Shown in pieces: positions 24,741 through 33,572 of a stretch of 64,000 nucleotides of DNA. Source of the stretch: LMUY01 sp965198565. GTDB taxonomy: Bacteria > Pseudomonadota > Alphaproteobacteria > Acetobacterales > Acetobacteraceae. Both the position numbers and the translations under genes were made by a program. Numbering within the stretch: the stretch's first letter is position 1; each line of letters opens with the position of its first letter. The stretch is from positions 930,001-994,000 of the forward strand of contig OZ240665.1 in NCBI GenBank assembly GCA_965198565.1, given 5' to 3'. The notes under the pieces were generated by a model. The model was not told where the DNA came from. It saw only the letters and a list, made by a program, of their open reading frames with translations, and did not search any database.

Positions 24741-26010
24741 TGTACAGACCGGGGACAAGGGTTACACATGATCGGGGACATAGGTGACAGGTTGAGGTGC
24801 GTCCACAGGCTGGCGCAGATCGATCTGCGCCAGCCTGTGGCTGATAAAGACGATGTCCCAAACGCCGTCTATTGTTGTTGGCCGCAGGGCGACCTGCTCG
24901 CCAGCAAAGGCTCTTGGCAGCCTGATCTCGTGACCCTTGAAGCTGATCCAACCGCCCTCTTGCACCCGGCGGAGTTGGTCCACCGGGTCATACTCGATCG
25001 GCGGCAGCGTGGCCGGGTAATCGCGCGGGCTGACCCGATAGCGGGACATGGGGGTGTCCATATCCAAGGCTTCGTGCGGCCGTTCACTGTTATAGACCTC
25101 GCGAAATCCATCAAAGGCTCGCTGGCAGGCATCCAGGCTCGCGTAGATCTGCCCATGCAGCACATCGCGCTTGAGAGTGCGGTGGAAGCGCTCGTCCTTG
25201 CCGTTGGTTTGCGGATGGTAGGGCCGGCTGTGGCTGACCCGCACGCCCAAACGCAGCAGCCAAACCACAAGCGGCGTATAGCGGTCGGCCGGGCCATTCC
25301 CCCAGGGGCTGCCATTGTCCACGTTCATCCGCTCCGGCAGGCCGTGATACCGAAACGTCGCCACCAGGCGCTCGCGCACCGTCGCTGTCGTCTCGTCCCC
25401 GCAGGCCGACAGGCAAACAGCATAGCGGCTATGATCGTCCAGCACGGTCAACGGGTGGCAGCGCTGCCCGGCGGTGGCGAAATGGCCTTTGAAATCCATC
25501 TGCCACAACGCATTCGGGCGTGGATGCTCAAAGCGGGTCAGGGGCACGTGCTGCTGGCTGAGCGCCGGGTCAATGCCGCCTTGGCGGTGCAGGATCGCGG
25601 TGATGGTCGAGGCCGACGGCACTCCTGTCAGCCCCTTGTCCAGCAACCGCCGCCGCAACTTGCGCCCGCCCCAGCTCGGCTGCTCAGCGCGCAAGGCCAG
25701 CACCGCGGCTTGCACCTCGGGCGGCGTCTGCCCCGGACTGCTCGACGGCCGTCGCGATCGCTCGGCCAAATCGCTGCCGTCCCGATGCCGGGCACGCCAC
25801 TTGTAGGCCGTCTTGCGGCTGATCCCGAACCGGCGACACAGCGCCGAAACGGTCACATCGCCACTCTCGAGCAGCCGAATAAACTCCAAACGGCTCTGCA
25901 TACACGACACTTCCCGCCAAGGCACGACGCAGCTCTCCCGCACCGATCCAATGGCTCATTGTGTCACCTATGTCCCCGAACACCTGTTACCGATGTCCCC
26001 GGTCTGTACA
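24741..26010 (-). mobile_element. IS481-family insertion sequence
   Basis: A 1,270-bp element with terminal inverted repeats of about 49 nt. The outer 17 nt, TGTACAGACCGGGGACA, are perfect at both ends, and the inner GGGGACATAGGTGACA is also shared. The ends contain repeated GGGGACA blocks, probable transposase-binding sites. Flanking bases share only GAG, so a target duplication is not certain. It carries one full-length transposase gene and looks intact. Confidence 0.88.
24762..25943 (-). CDS. IS481-family DDE transposase
   Basis: The 393-residue transposase has an N-terminal helix-turn-helix (VSALCRRFGISRKTAYKWRAR), a second helical domain (QPSWGGRKLRRRL), and an rve integrase core with the DDE residues in LWQMDFKGHF, RMNVDNGSPWGN and NGKDERFHRTLKRDV. 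IS481-type end residues follow. A start at 25901 (MQSRLEFIRLL) is the more usual one; the given start adds 14 residues. The stop lies 22 bp from the left inverted repeat. Nothing indicates inactivation. Confidence 0.92.
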   Translation of the reverse strand: MRESCVVPWREVSCMQSRLEFIRLLESGDVTVSALCRRFGISRKTAYKWRARHRDGSDLAERSRRPSSSPGQTPPEVQAAVLALRAEQPSWGGRKLRRRLLDKGLTGVPSASTITAILHRQGGIDPALSQQHVPLTRFEHPRPNALWQMDFKGHFATAGQRCHPLTVLDDHSRYAVCLSACGDETTATVRERLVATFRYHGLPERMNVDNGSPWGNGPADRYTPLVVWLLRLGVRVSHSRPYHPQTNGKDERFHRTLKRDVLHGQIYASLDACQRAFDGFREVYNSERPHEALDMDTPMSRYRVSPRDYPATLPPIEYDPVDQLRRVQEGGWISFKGHEIRLPRAFAGEQVALRPTTIDGVWDIVFISHRLAQIDLRQPVDAPQPVTYVPDHV

Positions 26011-26038
26011 GAGAGAGGGAGAGAAAGGAGGGTAGGGT

Positions 26039-26968
26039 TTACGGCAGCGTGCTGATCCGCTCCCGCAGCACCCGGAAGAACCCCTCCGCGTCCACCGTCT
26101 CCAGCACCCGCACATTCGCCGGCTGCCGGGTCACGCCCCAGCGGTCCACCACGGTGCGCCCGCGGGCCAACCCCGCGCCGAGCTCCACCGCCGCATGCGC
26201 CGGCCGGCTGGTGAACAGCTCCGGCGCCACCAGCCACATTACCGCGCAGGCGTCATGCTGCGCGTGCCCAGGCTCGGCATGCCGGCGCGACGGCGGCACC
26301 GACGCCATGATCGCGCCGGCCGCCCGCAAACACGCCCCATCCCCCGCCGCCTGCAGCGCCGCCAAGCGACCCGGCGTGCACAGCGCTTGCGCCGTCAGCT
26401 CCAGCGTGGCCAGGGTGACCGGGCGGCCACAGGCCAGCACCACCGCCAGCGCCTCCGGGTCGCTCCACGCGTTGAATTCGGCCGCGGGAGTGACGTTGCC
26501 TTCCGCCCAGGCCCCCGTCATCAGCACGATCTCGCGCACCCGCCCCACCAAGCCCGGCTCACAGGCCAAAGCCAGCGCCAGGTTGGTCGCCGGCCCAATG
26601 CCGACCAGCGTCAAACCCTCGGGCCCGGCGCCACGCAGCGCCTCGCGGATCGCGTCCGCCGCCACGCCCGGCGCGGCCGGCGGGCCCTCGGGCAGCACCA
26701 CGCCGCCAATGCCGTCGGCGCCGTGCACGTGCGGCGCGGAGGTGAAGGAGCCGAGCAGCGGCCGCTCCGCCCCCGCCACCACCGGCACGGCCCGCCCGGT
26801 CAGCCCCACCAAGGCGCGGGCATTGGCCAGCGTGCTCGCCAGCCCGGCATTGCCGCCCGCCACCGTCACCAGGCGGACGTCGAGCTCCGGGCTGGCCAGC
26901 GCCAGGAACAGGGCGATCGCGTCGTCTGTCCCCGGGTCGCAGTCGATGACGACGGGGCGGGCGGTCAC
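26039..26968 (-). CDS. Inosine-uridine preferring nucleoside hydrolase
   Basis: A 309-residue nucleoside hydrolase that splits ribonucleosides into base and ribose. The N-terminal Ca2+-binding motif VIDCDPGTDDAIAL is diagnostic, with VTVAGGNAGL, LVGIGPATNLALAL, EFNAWSDPEAL and the C-terminal catalytic region QHDACAVMWL (Asp). Length is standard. The GTG start at 26968 overlaps the TGA of the aminopeptidase gene, so the two are translationally coupled. The IS481 element lies 28 bp after the stop and may have cut the operon's 3' end. Confidence 0.92.
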   Translation of the reverse strand: MTARPVVIDCDPGTDDAIALFLALASPELDVRLVTVAGGNAGLASTLANARALVGLTGRAVPVVAGAERPLLGSFTSAPHVHGADGIGGVVLPEGPPAAPGVAADAIREALRGAGPEGLTLVGIGPATNLALALACEPGLVGRVREIVLMTGAWAEGNVTPAAEFNAWSDPEALAVVLACGRPVTLATLELTAQALCTPGRLAALQAAGDGACLRAAGAIMASVPPSRRHAEPGHAQHDACAVMWLVAPELFTSRPAHAAVELGAGLARGRTVVDRWGVTRQPANVRVLETVDAEGFFRVLRERISTLP

Positions 26969-28212
26969 ACCCACTCGCCGGCGCGCATCACCGGCTCGGT
27001 GCCGCCGCCGGGGAGCACGCCGTCGATGTCGATCTGGTTGGAGCCGATCATCCAATCGATGTGGATGAGGCTGGTGTTGGCGCCGCGCCGGGCCAGTTCC
27101 TCGTCGCTGGCCTCGGTGCCGCCCTCGAGGCAGGTGCGGTAAGCCTGGCCGATGGCGATGTGGCTGGCGGCGTTCTCGTCGAACAGCGTGTTGAAGAACA
27201 GCAGCCCGCTCGCCGAAATGGGCGACGAGTAGGGCACCAGCGCCACTTCGCCCAACCGCCGCGCGCCCTCGTCGGTGTCCAGCACCTTCTGCAGCACGGT
27301 CTCCCCGCTGCTGGCGGTGGCTTCCACGATGCGCCCCGCCTCGAACCGCACGGCGATGTCGCGGATCAGCGTGCCCGAGTAGGACAACGGCTTGGTGCTG
27401 CGGACGTGGCCATCCACGCGCGCCCGGTGCGGGGTGGTGAACACCTCCTCGGTCGGCATGTTGGGGTTGCAGGTGATGCCGTTCTTGGCGGTCTCGCAGC
27501 CGCCGAGCCAGATGTGGCCGTCCGACAGGCCGATGCGCAGGTCGGTGCCCGGGCCGCGATAGTGCAAGGCGTCATATCGCTTGCCGTTGAGCCGGGTGGT
27601 GCGGGCGCGCAAGTGGGCGTTGTGCGCAGCCCAGGCGGCGACCGGGTCGGGCGTGTCGATGCGGCAGGCGGCGAAGATCGCGTCCCACAGCTTGGCCACG
27701 CCTTCCTCGCGCGGCAGGTCCGGGAACATGGTGGCGGCCCAGGCCGGGGTGGCGAAGGGCACGATGCTCCAATTGGTGGCGAAGTTGGTGATCAGCTCGA
27801 GCGCCGGGCGGTAGGCGGCGGAGCGGGCGCGGTTGGAGCGGCTGACCTTGTCGGGGTCCTGGCCGGCCAGCAGTTGCGGGTTCTCGCCCGCGATGGCCAG
27901 CCGGGCGGCGCCGCGGCGATAGGCCGCCGCCATGCCCTCGTAGAGCCAGGCCGGCGCGTAGTCGAACGCCGCGGAGGGCGCGTGCTGGAAGCGGGCGAGG
28001 GAGGTCGCGTCGTCCGAGTAGAACGTCGAGACGAGGGAGGCGCCGGCGCGATAGGCGTGCTCGGTGATCCGCCGCACCAGCGGCAGCGAGTCGAGCGGCG
28101 CGGTGAGCACCACCTCCTGCCCGGCCCGCAAGGAGAGCCCCATGCGCACGGCAACGTCGGCCAGGCGGTCGAGCCGATCCTCATGGGTGGCGGCGAGCGG
28201 CATGCTGTCCAT
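26965..28212 (-). CDS. M29-family aminopeptidase
   Basis: A 415-residue metallopeptidase of family M29 (aminopeptidase T/AmpS/PepS). Recognisable blocks are VAVRMGLSLRAGQEVVL, the metal-ligand Glu region NMPTEEVFTTPHRARVDG, and HIAIGQAYRTCLEGG with HIDWMIGS near the end, supplying His and Asp ligands. Start MDSMPLAATHE at 28212 is preceded by AGGAG at 8-9 nt. The frame extends upstream only as antisense to the IS110 transposase. It is coupled to the nucleoside hydrolase downstream, which suggests nutrient scavenging. Confidence 0.92.
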   Translation of the reverse strand: MDSMPLAATHEDRLDRLADVAVRMGLSLRAGQEVVLTAPLDSLPLVRRITEHAYRAGASLVSTFYSDDATSLARFQHAPSAAFDYAPAWLYEGMAAAYRRGAARLAIAGENPQLLAGQDPDKVSRSNRARSAAYRPALELITNFATNWSIVPFATPAWAATMFPDLPREEGVAKLWDAIFAACRIDTPDPVAAWAAHNAHLRARTTRLNGKRYDALHYRGPGTDLRIGLSDGHIWLGGCETAKNGITCNPNMPTEEVFTTPHRARVDGHVRSTKPLSYSGTLIRDIAVRFEAGRIVEATASSGETVLQKVLDTDEGARRLGEVALVPYSSPISASGLLFFNTLFDENAASHIAIGQAYRTCLEGGTEASDEELARRGANTSLIHIDWMIGSNQIDIDGVLPGGGTEPVMRAGEWV

Positions 28213-28290
28213 GGGCGGGCTCCTGCAGGTGCGGGTGGGCAGCAGAATTGGCGCTGGATGGCGAAGACGGCAAGCGCATACGCTACAACA

Positions 28291-28325
28291 AGCCCTGTCC
28301 CTCTGGCAGAGGGCAGGGTGAGGGT
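28291..28325 (+). repeat. Palindromic repeat, copy 6
   Basis: A diverged copy, CCCTGTCCCTCTGGCAGAGG followed by GCAGGGTGAGGG. It lies between the aminopeptidase and the IS110-family region. Confidence 0.7.
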
Positions 28326-28414
28326 GACCGCTGCCACCGCAAGCGCGACCGCTAGCTACTCTAGCAGCCCTTGTATCTGAGGCGTGGCACTGCGGGATGT
28401 GGGAAGGTGGTGCT

Positions 28415-28446
28415 GCGAGGGGTCCGGTGGCCACCGGACCCCTCGC
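28415..28446. repeat. Perfect 32-bp palindrome
   Basis: GCGAGGGGTCCGGTGG and its exact reverse complement abut with no loop. It is 125 bp before the IS110 transposase start. It could be part of the IS left end, a target-site hairpin or a terminator; no U-tract follows. Confidence 0.7.
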
Positions 28447-28570
28447 GCGGCGCCGTCGTCCGTCGGCCCATCGGCCACAACCGAGGGAGAGCTTTGGGAT
28501 CGGCCGCCGCCCCGTCACGCACAACCGGACAGTCGCTGGATTGCCCGTCGCATGGACAAGGCAGGTTACC

Positions 28571-29527
28571 GTGAGAGCAGTGATTTGTGGAGTAGATGTT
28601 TCCTCGACCCATCTCGATGCCAAGATCGGCCATGAGACCGGAGCGTGGCAGCGCTTCGAGCGCTCGGTCCAAGGCCTCGCCGCCTTGGCTGCGTTTTGTA
28701 AGCAGCATGCGGCCGGCTTGGTCGTCATGGAGGCTACCGGCGGATACGAAAAACTTGCCGTCGGCCAACTTTGGGCGGCTGATATACCGGTCGCCATCGT
28801 CAACCCGCGTTCGGTCCGCCGCTTTGCCGAAGGCATGGGTTCGATGGAAAAGACCGACCGCATCGATGCCGGCATGATCGCCTGGTATGCCGAGGTCAAG
28901 CGCATCACCGCCCATCCACCCGCAAGCCAAACCCAGCAAAACCTGGCGACTTGGGTGACCAGGTTGCGCCAACTGACTGACTTGCGGGTCGCACAGGCCA
29001 ACCAACGCCGCTTGCTCGAAGAACCGGTGGCGATCGCTTCCATCGACGAGATCATCGCCCTGGTCACCCGCCAGGTTCGGGACCTCGAAACCCGGATCGC
29101 GGACGTCATCGCAGCCGATCCGCTCTGGGCCAAGCTCAATGCCGAGTTCCGCACTGTCAAAGGAGTGGCAAAGCGCACCGTCGCTCGCCTGATGGCGGAG
29201 CTGCCCGAAATCGGCACACTGTCCAACAAGGCCGCAGCCAAGCTGACCGGCATGGCACCCATCGCCAACGACAGTGGCAAGCGCTCCGGCAAGCGACCCA
29301 TCCGCGGCGGCCGCGAAGGCGTGCGATCCATCCTCTTCGTCGTCGCCGAACTCGTCCGCAGGTTCGACCCGGACTTCGCAGCGTTCCACAAACGCCTCAC
29401 CGCCGCCGGAAAACCAAAAAAAGTCATCCGCATCGCGTTGGCCCATAAGCTGCTCACACGCCTCAACGCCAAAGCCCGAGACGTGCGAACCGCACTGGCC
29501 AACCAAACCAAGGCAAAAGCAGCTTGA
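28571..29527 (+). CDS. IS110-family transposase (DEDD)
   Basis: This 318-residue recombinase has the RuvC-like N-terminal domain (VICGVDVSSTHLDAKIG with the first Asp; VVMEATGGYE with Glu; KTDRIDAGMIA with Asp) and the C-terminal serine-containing transposase domain (FRTVKGVAKRTVARLMAEL, KLTGMAPIANDSGK, RGGREGVRSILF). I chose the GTG at 28571 (VRAVICGVD) because family members begin just before this motif; the frame is open 174 bp further upstream but without homologous content. Length is typical (310-340). The gene looks intact. Confidence 0.9.
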   Translation: MRAVICGVDVSSTHLDAKIGHETGAWQRFERSVQGLAALAAFCKQHAAGLVVMEATGGYEKLAVGQLWAADIPVAIVNPRSVRRFAEGMGSMEKTDRIDAGMIAWYAEVKRITAHPPASQTQQNLATWVTRLRQLTDLRVAQANQRRLLEEPVAIASIDEIIALVTRQVRDLETRIADVIAADPLWAKLNAEFRTVKGVAKRTVARLMAELPEIGTLSNKAAAKLTGMAPIANDSGKRSGKRPIRGGREGVRSILFVVAELVRRFDPDFAAFHKRLTAAGKPKKVIRIALAHKLLTRLNAKARDVRTALANQTKAKAA

Positions 29528-29540
29528 CACTTCAGACAGT

Positions 29541-29574
29541 CGCTCTCCCGTGAAGGACGGGAGAGGGAGAAGAG
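29541..29574 (+). repeat. Palindromic repeat, copy 7, truncated
   Basis: CTCTCCCGT and ACGGGAGAG with a GAAGG loop, then GGAGAAGAG. It directly abuts the right side of the IS110 region, as if the element had entered a repeat. Confidence 0.7.
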
Positions 29575-29587
29575 TAGAGTAGGCGGG

Positions 29588-30442
29588 TCAGCTCCCGCGA
29601 TAGGTCGAGTACGCGCCCGGGCTCACCAGCAGCGGCACGTGATAGTGGCTCTCTGGCTCGGTGATACGGAACCGCACCGGAACCACATCGAGAAACCCGC
29701 CCGGGTCACCGAAATATCCGCCCACGTCGAACCGCAGCTCATACGCGCCGATCCGCAGCGGCGCCTTGGATAGCAGCGGCTGGTCCGTCCGCCCGTCGGC
29801 GTTGGTGACCTCCCGCGCCAGCAACACCGAAGCGGCGCCACCCACCTCGTACAGCTCCAAGGGCACACCCATCGCCGGCCGCCCGCGCGCGGTGTCGATC
29901 ACGTGGGTGCTGAGCCAACCATGCACCACCGGCATCCCCGGCCCGCTCACCCGTTCAGCCAGCCGCAGCCTTGTGATGAACCCGACCTCCCGCAGCGCCG
30001 CGGTGGCCTCCGCTTCTCGCTCGCCCTGCACGCGGCGACGGAATTCGGCCAGCAGCGAGGCCCGCGTATGCCGCCGCACGCAGAGGATGAAGGGGAAGCC
30101 GAACCGGCTCGCATAGGCCGCATTCAGTCCAGCAATCTCCGCCGCCTCTTCCATCGGCCGGTCGAGCCCGAGCCCGGCTTGTTCCGCCCGCGACTCCGCA
30201 CCGATGGCGCCGCGCACGGCCGCGTCTCCGGCCAGCTCCGGATGCCCCCGCAGGAATTCGAGCACGACCGCCGGTGGCGCCGCCTGCAGCCTGGCCATCA
30301 TCGCGTCGTGCAGGCCGGCGACGGTGGCGAATGGGCGCTGCGCCGCCGCCTGTTCGACCACCCAAGGCGCGTTCTCGAACACGCCGCCCAACCTCGCGAC
30401 GACCTGCTCAGGTGGAAGCCGATTGACCTCATCCAGCGTCAT
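29588..30442 (-). CDS. Fused OHCU decarboxylase and 5-hydroxyisourate hydrolase (UraD-UraH)
   Basis: This 284-residue protein combines the two enzymes that follow uricase in urate breakdown to S-allantoin. Residues about 1-165 are UraD (FENAPWVVEQAAAQRPFATV with LHDAM for the catalytic His; ASRFGFPFILCVRRHT). Residues about 172-284 are the transthyretin-like UraH, with LSTHVIDTARGRPA, LRFDVGGYF and the C-terminal YRGS signature. In this product hydrolysis (UraH) precedes decarboxylation (UraD), so the fusion order is opposite to reaction order. MTLDEVNRLP at 30442 is the usual UraD start; an ATG eight codons upstream is possible. No uricase or allantoinase gene is in the window. Confidence 0.9.
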   Translation of the reverse strand: MTLDEVNRLPPEQVVARLGGVFENAPWVVEQAAAQRPFATVAGLHDAMMARLQAAPPAVVLEFLRGHPELAGDAAVRGAIGAESRAEQAGLGLDRPMEEAAEIAGLNAAYASRFGFPFILCVRRHTRASLLAEFRRRVQGEREAEATAALREVGFITRLRLAERVSGPGMPVVHGWLSTHVIDTARGRPAMGVPLELYEVGGAASVLLAREVTNADGRTDQPLLSKAPLRIGAYELRFDVGGYFGDPGGFLDVVPVRFRITEPESHYHVPLLVSPGAYSTYRGS

Positions 30443-30495
30443 GAGACCGCACCGCTCGCATACCATGGAACCAGCACGCGAGCGGCGCTCCCCTG

Positions 30496-31548
30496 TTACC
30501 GGATCGCGCGCAGCACCGAACGGTCCTCGCCAGCCAGGCTGCGGTACACGCCAAGGTAGTCCTTCGCCATCCGCCGCGCCGTGAACCGCTCCTCGAACCG
30601 CTGCCGCACCCGGGCACGATCGAGCGTGTGCAGCCGCTGCACCGCCGCCACCGCACCCACCATGTCCTCCACGATGAACCCGGTCACGCCGTCCTCCACG
30701 ATCTCCGGCACCGAACCGCGATTGAACGCGATCACCGGCGTGCCGCACGCCATCGCCTCGATCATCACCAGGCCGAACGGCTCCGGCCAATCGATCGGCA
30801 TCAGCAGCCCGATCGCGCCGGACAGGAACGCCGGCTTATCGCGGTCCGAAATCTCGCCGATCATCTCCACGTTCGGCAGCTCGAGCAGGTGGCGGACGTG
30901 ACTGTCGAAATACGACTTGTCGGCCACGTCCACCTTCGCGGCGAGCTTGATCGGCAAGCCGCACGCCTGCGCGATGCTGATCGCGCGGTCCGGGCACTTC
31001 TCCGGCGCAATCCGCCCCAGGAAGGCGAGGTAGCCCGCGGGATTGCCGATCGGGGTCAGCAGGTTCTCCGGCAGACCGTGCAGCACGGTGTCGACGAAAT
31101 GCGCTTGCGGCAGCGGCCGCCGTTGGCTGTCCGAGATGCTCACCACGGGGACGTTCGGGAAGGTGTCGAACACCGGCTGCAGCTCCGGCAGGTCGAGCCG
31201 GCCGTGCAGCGTGGTGACGAACGGCGTGCGCTGCCGGCCGAACAGGCTGAACGGCCAATAGTCCATGTGGAAATGCAGCACGTCGAAATCTTCGGCCATC
31301 CGCCGCACCGATTCCATGAGCAGCATGTGCGGCGCGATCGGGTCGCGGATCGCCGGGTCCAGCCGCAGCGCGCGCGGCCAGGCCGCATGCAGCGTGGCGC
31401 TGGTGACCGAGTCGCCACTGGCGAACAGCGTCACTTCATGGCCGAGCGCCACCAGTTCCTCGGTCAGGAACGAAACGACCCGCTCGGTTCCGCCATACAG
31501 CTTGGGGGGCACAGCTTCGTGGAGAGGAGCAATCTGGGCGATGCGCAT
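30496..31548 (-). CDS. GT4-family glycosyltransferase
   Basis: A 350-residue GT-B fold glycosyltransferase. The acceptor-side glycine loop is APLHEAVPPKLYGGTERVV, the hinge is YLAFLGRIAPEKCPDRAI, and the donor-site motif is EPFGLVMIEAMACGTPVIAF (retaining EX7E). This group, often annotated glycosyltransferase family 1 or 4, is commonly found alone in alphaproteobacteria. MRIAQIAPL at 31548 is preceded by AAAGGAG. No other polysaccharide genes are adjacent, so the product is not known. Confidence 0.9.
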   Translation of the reverse strand: MRIAQIAPLHEAVPPKLYGGTERVVSFLTEELVALGHEVTLFASGDSVTSATLHAAWPRALRLDPAIRDPIAPHMLLMESVRRMAEDFDVLHFHMDYWPFSLFGRQRTPFVTTLHGRLDLPELQPVFDTFPNVPVVSISDSQRRPLPQAHFVDTVLHGLPENLLTPIGNPAGYLAFLGRIAPEKCPDRAISIAQACGLPIKLAAKVDVADKSYFDSHVRHLLELPNVEMIGEISDRDKPAFLSGAIGLLMPIDWPEPFGLVMIEAMACGTPVIAFNRGSVPEIVEDGVTGFIVEDMVGAVAAVQRLHTLDRARVRQRFEERFTARRMAKDYLGVYRSLAGEDRSVLRAIR

Positions 31549-31557
31549 GGTGGGCAA

Positions 31558-31787
31558 TCTCCTTTATCTGACCCCCACAAAACACCCCGATCAGGGCATC
31601 AATGCGGCGTCCTCGCCATACATCCGCCAAAGTCGGCGGCTACCTCATTCGTCAAGCCGATCGGCCAACGTTCGTGACCCATCACGATAATGTTGGTGAG
31701 AGGTTCGCAAAGGTTATGCGTCACTGGTGACACAGCCTTGTTGAACACGCTCTTTGATCGGTCCGGTGGGTTTGGAGGGGTGCAGTC
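31558..31787. promoter_or_regulatory. Divergent intergenic region between GT4 and ABC exporter genes
   Basis: This 230-bp region has lower G+C than its surroundings and must hold two divergent promoters. It contains the perfect 12-bp palindrome GTCACTGGTGAC (31720-31731), about 57 bp before the exporter start, which could be an operator. GGAGGGG lies just before the exporter ATG. No promoter box is clear. Confidence 0.45.
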
Positions 31788-33566
31788 ATGGGCCGTAATG
31801 ATCCGCAAAACGTTGACGTATCACAGCGTCCAATGGCTTTCCTCATGCGATACATCCGGCGCCACGCGATCGGCCATGCCATCGTACTGATGTCGGTGGT
31901 GCTCGCGGTGGGCTGCTCCATCGCGTCGCAGTATTCGGTCAAGCACTTGGTCGACACGTTGACCGCTGGGCAGCATGGCCCGGTCTGGATGGCGTTCATC
32001 ATCCTCGCGGTGTTGATCGCGGCCGACAACATGCTATGGCGCGTCGGCGGTTGGGTCGCCTCGCACTGCTTCGTCGCGGTCACGGGCGATCTGAGGCGGG
32101 ACCTGTTTCACCACCTCACCAACCACTCCCCCAGCTACTTCGCCGACCGTCCGCCAGGCACCTTGGCCGGCCGCATCACCGCGACGGGCAACGCCATCTA
32201 CACGGTGGAGAACACCTTCGCCTGGAACGTGCTGCCGCCGCTGCTTGCGGTCGCCGGGTCGATTGCGGTGATGATCACGGTAAGCCCGGGGATGGCTGCG
32301 GCGCTGATCGCCGTGTCCGCAGCGCTGGCGTTCATTCTGAGCCGCCTCGCCGCCCGCGGCCGACCGCTGCACCACCAATACGCGACCGACGCGGCCGCCG
32401 TGGATGGCGAGCTGGTGGACGTGATCAACAACATGCCGCTGGTGCGTGCGTTCGGCGCCACCTTGCGGGAGCGCGCCCGCTTCGGTGCCCGGGTCGAGCA
32501 GGAGATGGCCACGCGCGGCCGCTCGCTGCGCTATCTCGAGAAGCTGCGCCTGTTCCACGCCGCCATCACTGCGGCGCTGACGGCGGGGTTGCTCGCCTGG
32601 GCCATCCTGCTGTGGGAAAACGGCTCGGCCACGTCCGGCGACGTCGTGCTGGTGACGTCGCTCGGCTTCACCATCCTGCACGGCACGCGCGATTTGGCGG
32701 TCGCCCTGGTGGACACCATCCAGCACGTTGCCCGCTTGTCCGAAGCGTTGGCCACTTTGCTGCTGCCGCACGAGCTGGTCGACGCCCACGAGGCTCGGGC
32801 GCTGGAAGCCGCTCGCGGCCGGGTCGAGTTCCGCAACGTCACCTACTCCTACCCGGCGAGCAGCCAGTCGGTGCTGGACGACTTCTCGATCAACATCGAG
32901 GCCGGCACCCGCGTGGGCCTGGTCGGCCGTTCCGGCTCGGGCAAGAGCACCGTGCTCTCCCTGCTGCAGCGCCTGCGGGACGTGCCGTCCGGCCGCATCC
33001 TGATCGACGGGCACGACATCGCGACGCTCACCCAGGAGAGCCTGCGCAACGCGATCGGCGTGGTCCCGCAGGACGTGTCGTTGTTCCACCGCTCGGTGAT
33101 GGAGAACATCCGCTACGGCCGCCCCGACGCGACCGACGCGGAGGTCCGCGCCGCCGCCGAGGCCGCGAGCTGCCGCCAGTTCATCGAGCTGCTGCCCGAG
33201 GGCTACGACACCGAAGTGGGCGACCGCGGCGTGAAGCTGTCGGGCGGACAGCGCCAGCGTCTGGCGATCGCCCGCGCCTTCCTGCGCAACTCGCCCATCC
33301 TGCTGCTGGACGAAGCCACCAGCGCGCTGGACTCCGAGTCGGAAGCGGCGGTACAGCGCGCGCTCACCCGGCTCATGCAAGGGCGCACGGTGATTGCCGT
33401 GGCGCACCGGCTGTCCACCCTGCAGGATTTCGACCGCATCCTGGTGATGCAGAACGGCCGCATCCTGCAGGACGGCACGCCCGACGACCTCGAGCGCAGC
33501 AACGGCCCGTTCCGCGACCTGCTGCGCCGCCAGTCCCGCGACCTGGCAATGCTGGCCGCCGACTGA
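31788..33566 (+). CDS. ABC exporter, fused permease-ATPase
   Basis: A 592-residue half-transporter of the MsbA/HlyB/Atm1 type. Six hydrophobic helices (about residues 25-310) precede an ATPase with Walker A GRSGSGKST, the Q-loop in VVPQDVSLF, signature LSGGQRQRLAIARA, Walker B ILLLDEAT and the H-loop VAHRLS. It would act as a homodimer exporting a lipid, peptide or metal-thiol compound. GGAGGGG lies about 10 nt before ATG. It is transcribed away from the glycosyltransferase, and a cell-surface substrate is possible but unproven. Confidence 0.92.
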   Translation: MGRNDPQNVDVSQRPMAFLMRYIRRHAIGHAIVLMSVVLAVGCSIASQYSVKHLVDTLTAGQHGPVWMAFIILAVLIAADNMLWRVGGWVASHCFVAVTGDLRRDLFHHLTNHSPSYFADRPPGTLAGRITATGNAIYTVENTFAWNVLPPLLAVAGSIAVMITVSPGMAAALIAVSAALAFILSRLAARGRPLHHQYATDAAAVDGELVDVINNMPLVRAFGATLRERARFGARVEQEMATRGRSLRYLEKLRLFHAAITAALTAGLLAWAILLWENGSATSGDVVLVTSLGFTILHGTRDLAVALVDTIQHVARLSEALATLLLPHELVDAHEARALEAARGRVEFRNVTYSYPASSQSVLDDFSINIEAGTRVGLVGRSGSGKSTVLSLLQRLRDVPSGRILIDGHDIATLTQESLRNAIGVVPQDVSLFHRSVMENIRYGRPDATDAEVRAAAEAASCRQFIELLPEGYDTEVGDRGVKLSGGQRQRLAIARAFLRNSPILLLDEATSALDSESEAAVQRALTRLMQGRTVIAVAHRLSTLQDFDRILVMQNGRILQDGTPDDLERSNGPFRDLLRRQSRDLAMLAAD

Positions 33567-33572
33567 ACGGAG

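Larger units (their letters stand above)
28380..29545 (+). mobile_element. IS110-family insertion sequence, ends approximate
   Basis: The transposase gene and its flanks look like an IS110 element. Ends are not certain, since this family lacks clear inverted repeats. GACAGTCGCT occurs at 28528-28537 and again at 29535-29544, and a broken palindromic repeat follows on the right, so the right end is probably close to 29,540. The ~190 bp before the transposase could be the left end encoding a bridge RNA. Confidence 0.55.

Noticed and set aside
24555..27068. An 837-codon plus-strand frame spanning the IS481 element and the nucleoside hydrolase.
   Set aside because: It crosses the IS boundaries and is antisense to two recognised genes.
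28213..29511. Long upstream extension of the M29 aminopeptidase frame.
   Set aside because: It is antisense to the IS110 transposase, and AGGAG supports the start at 28212.
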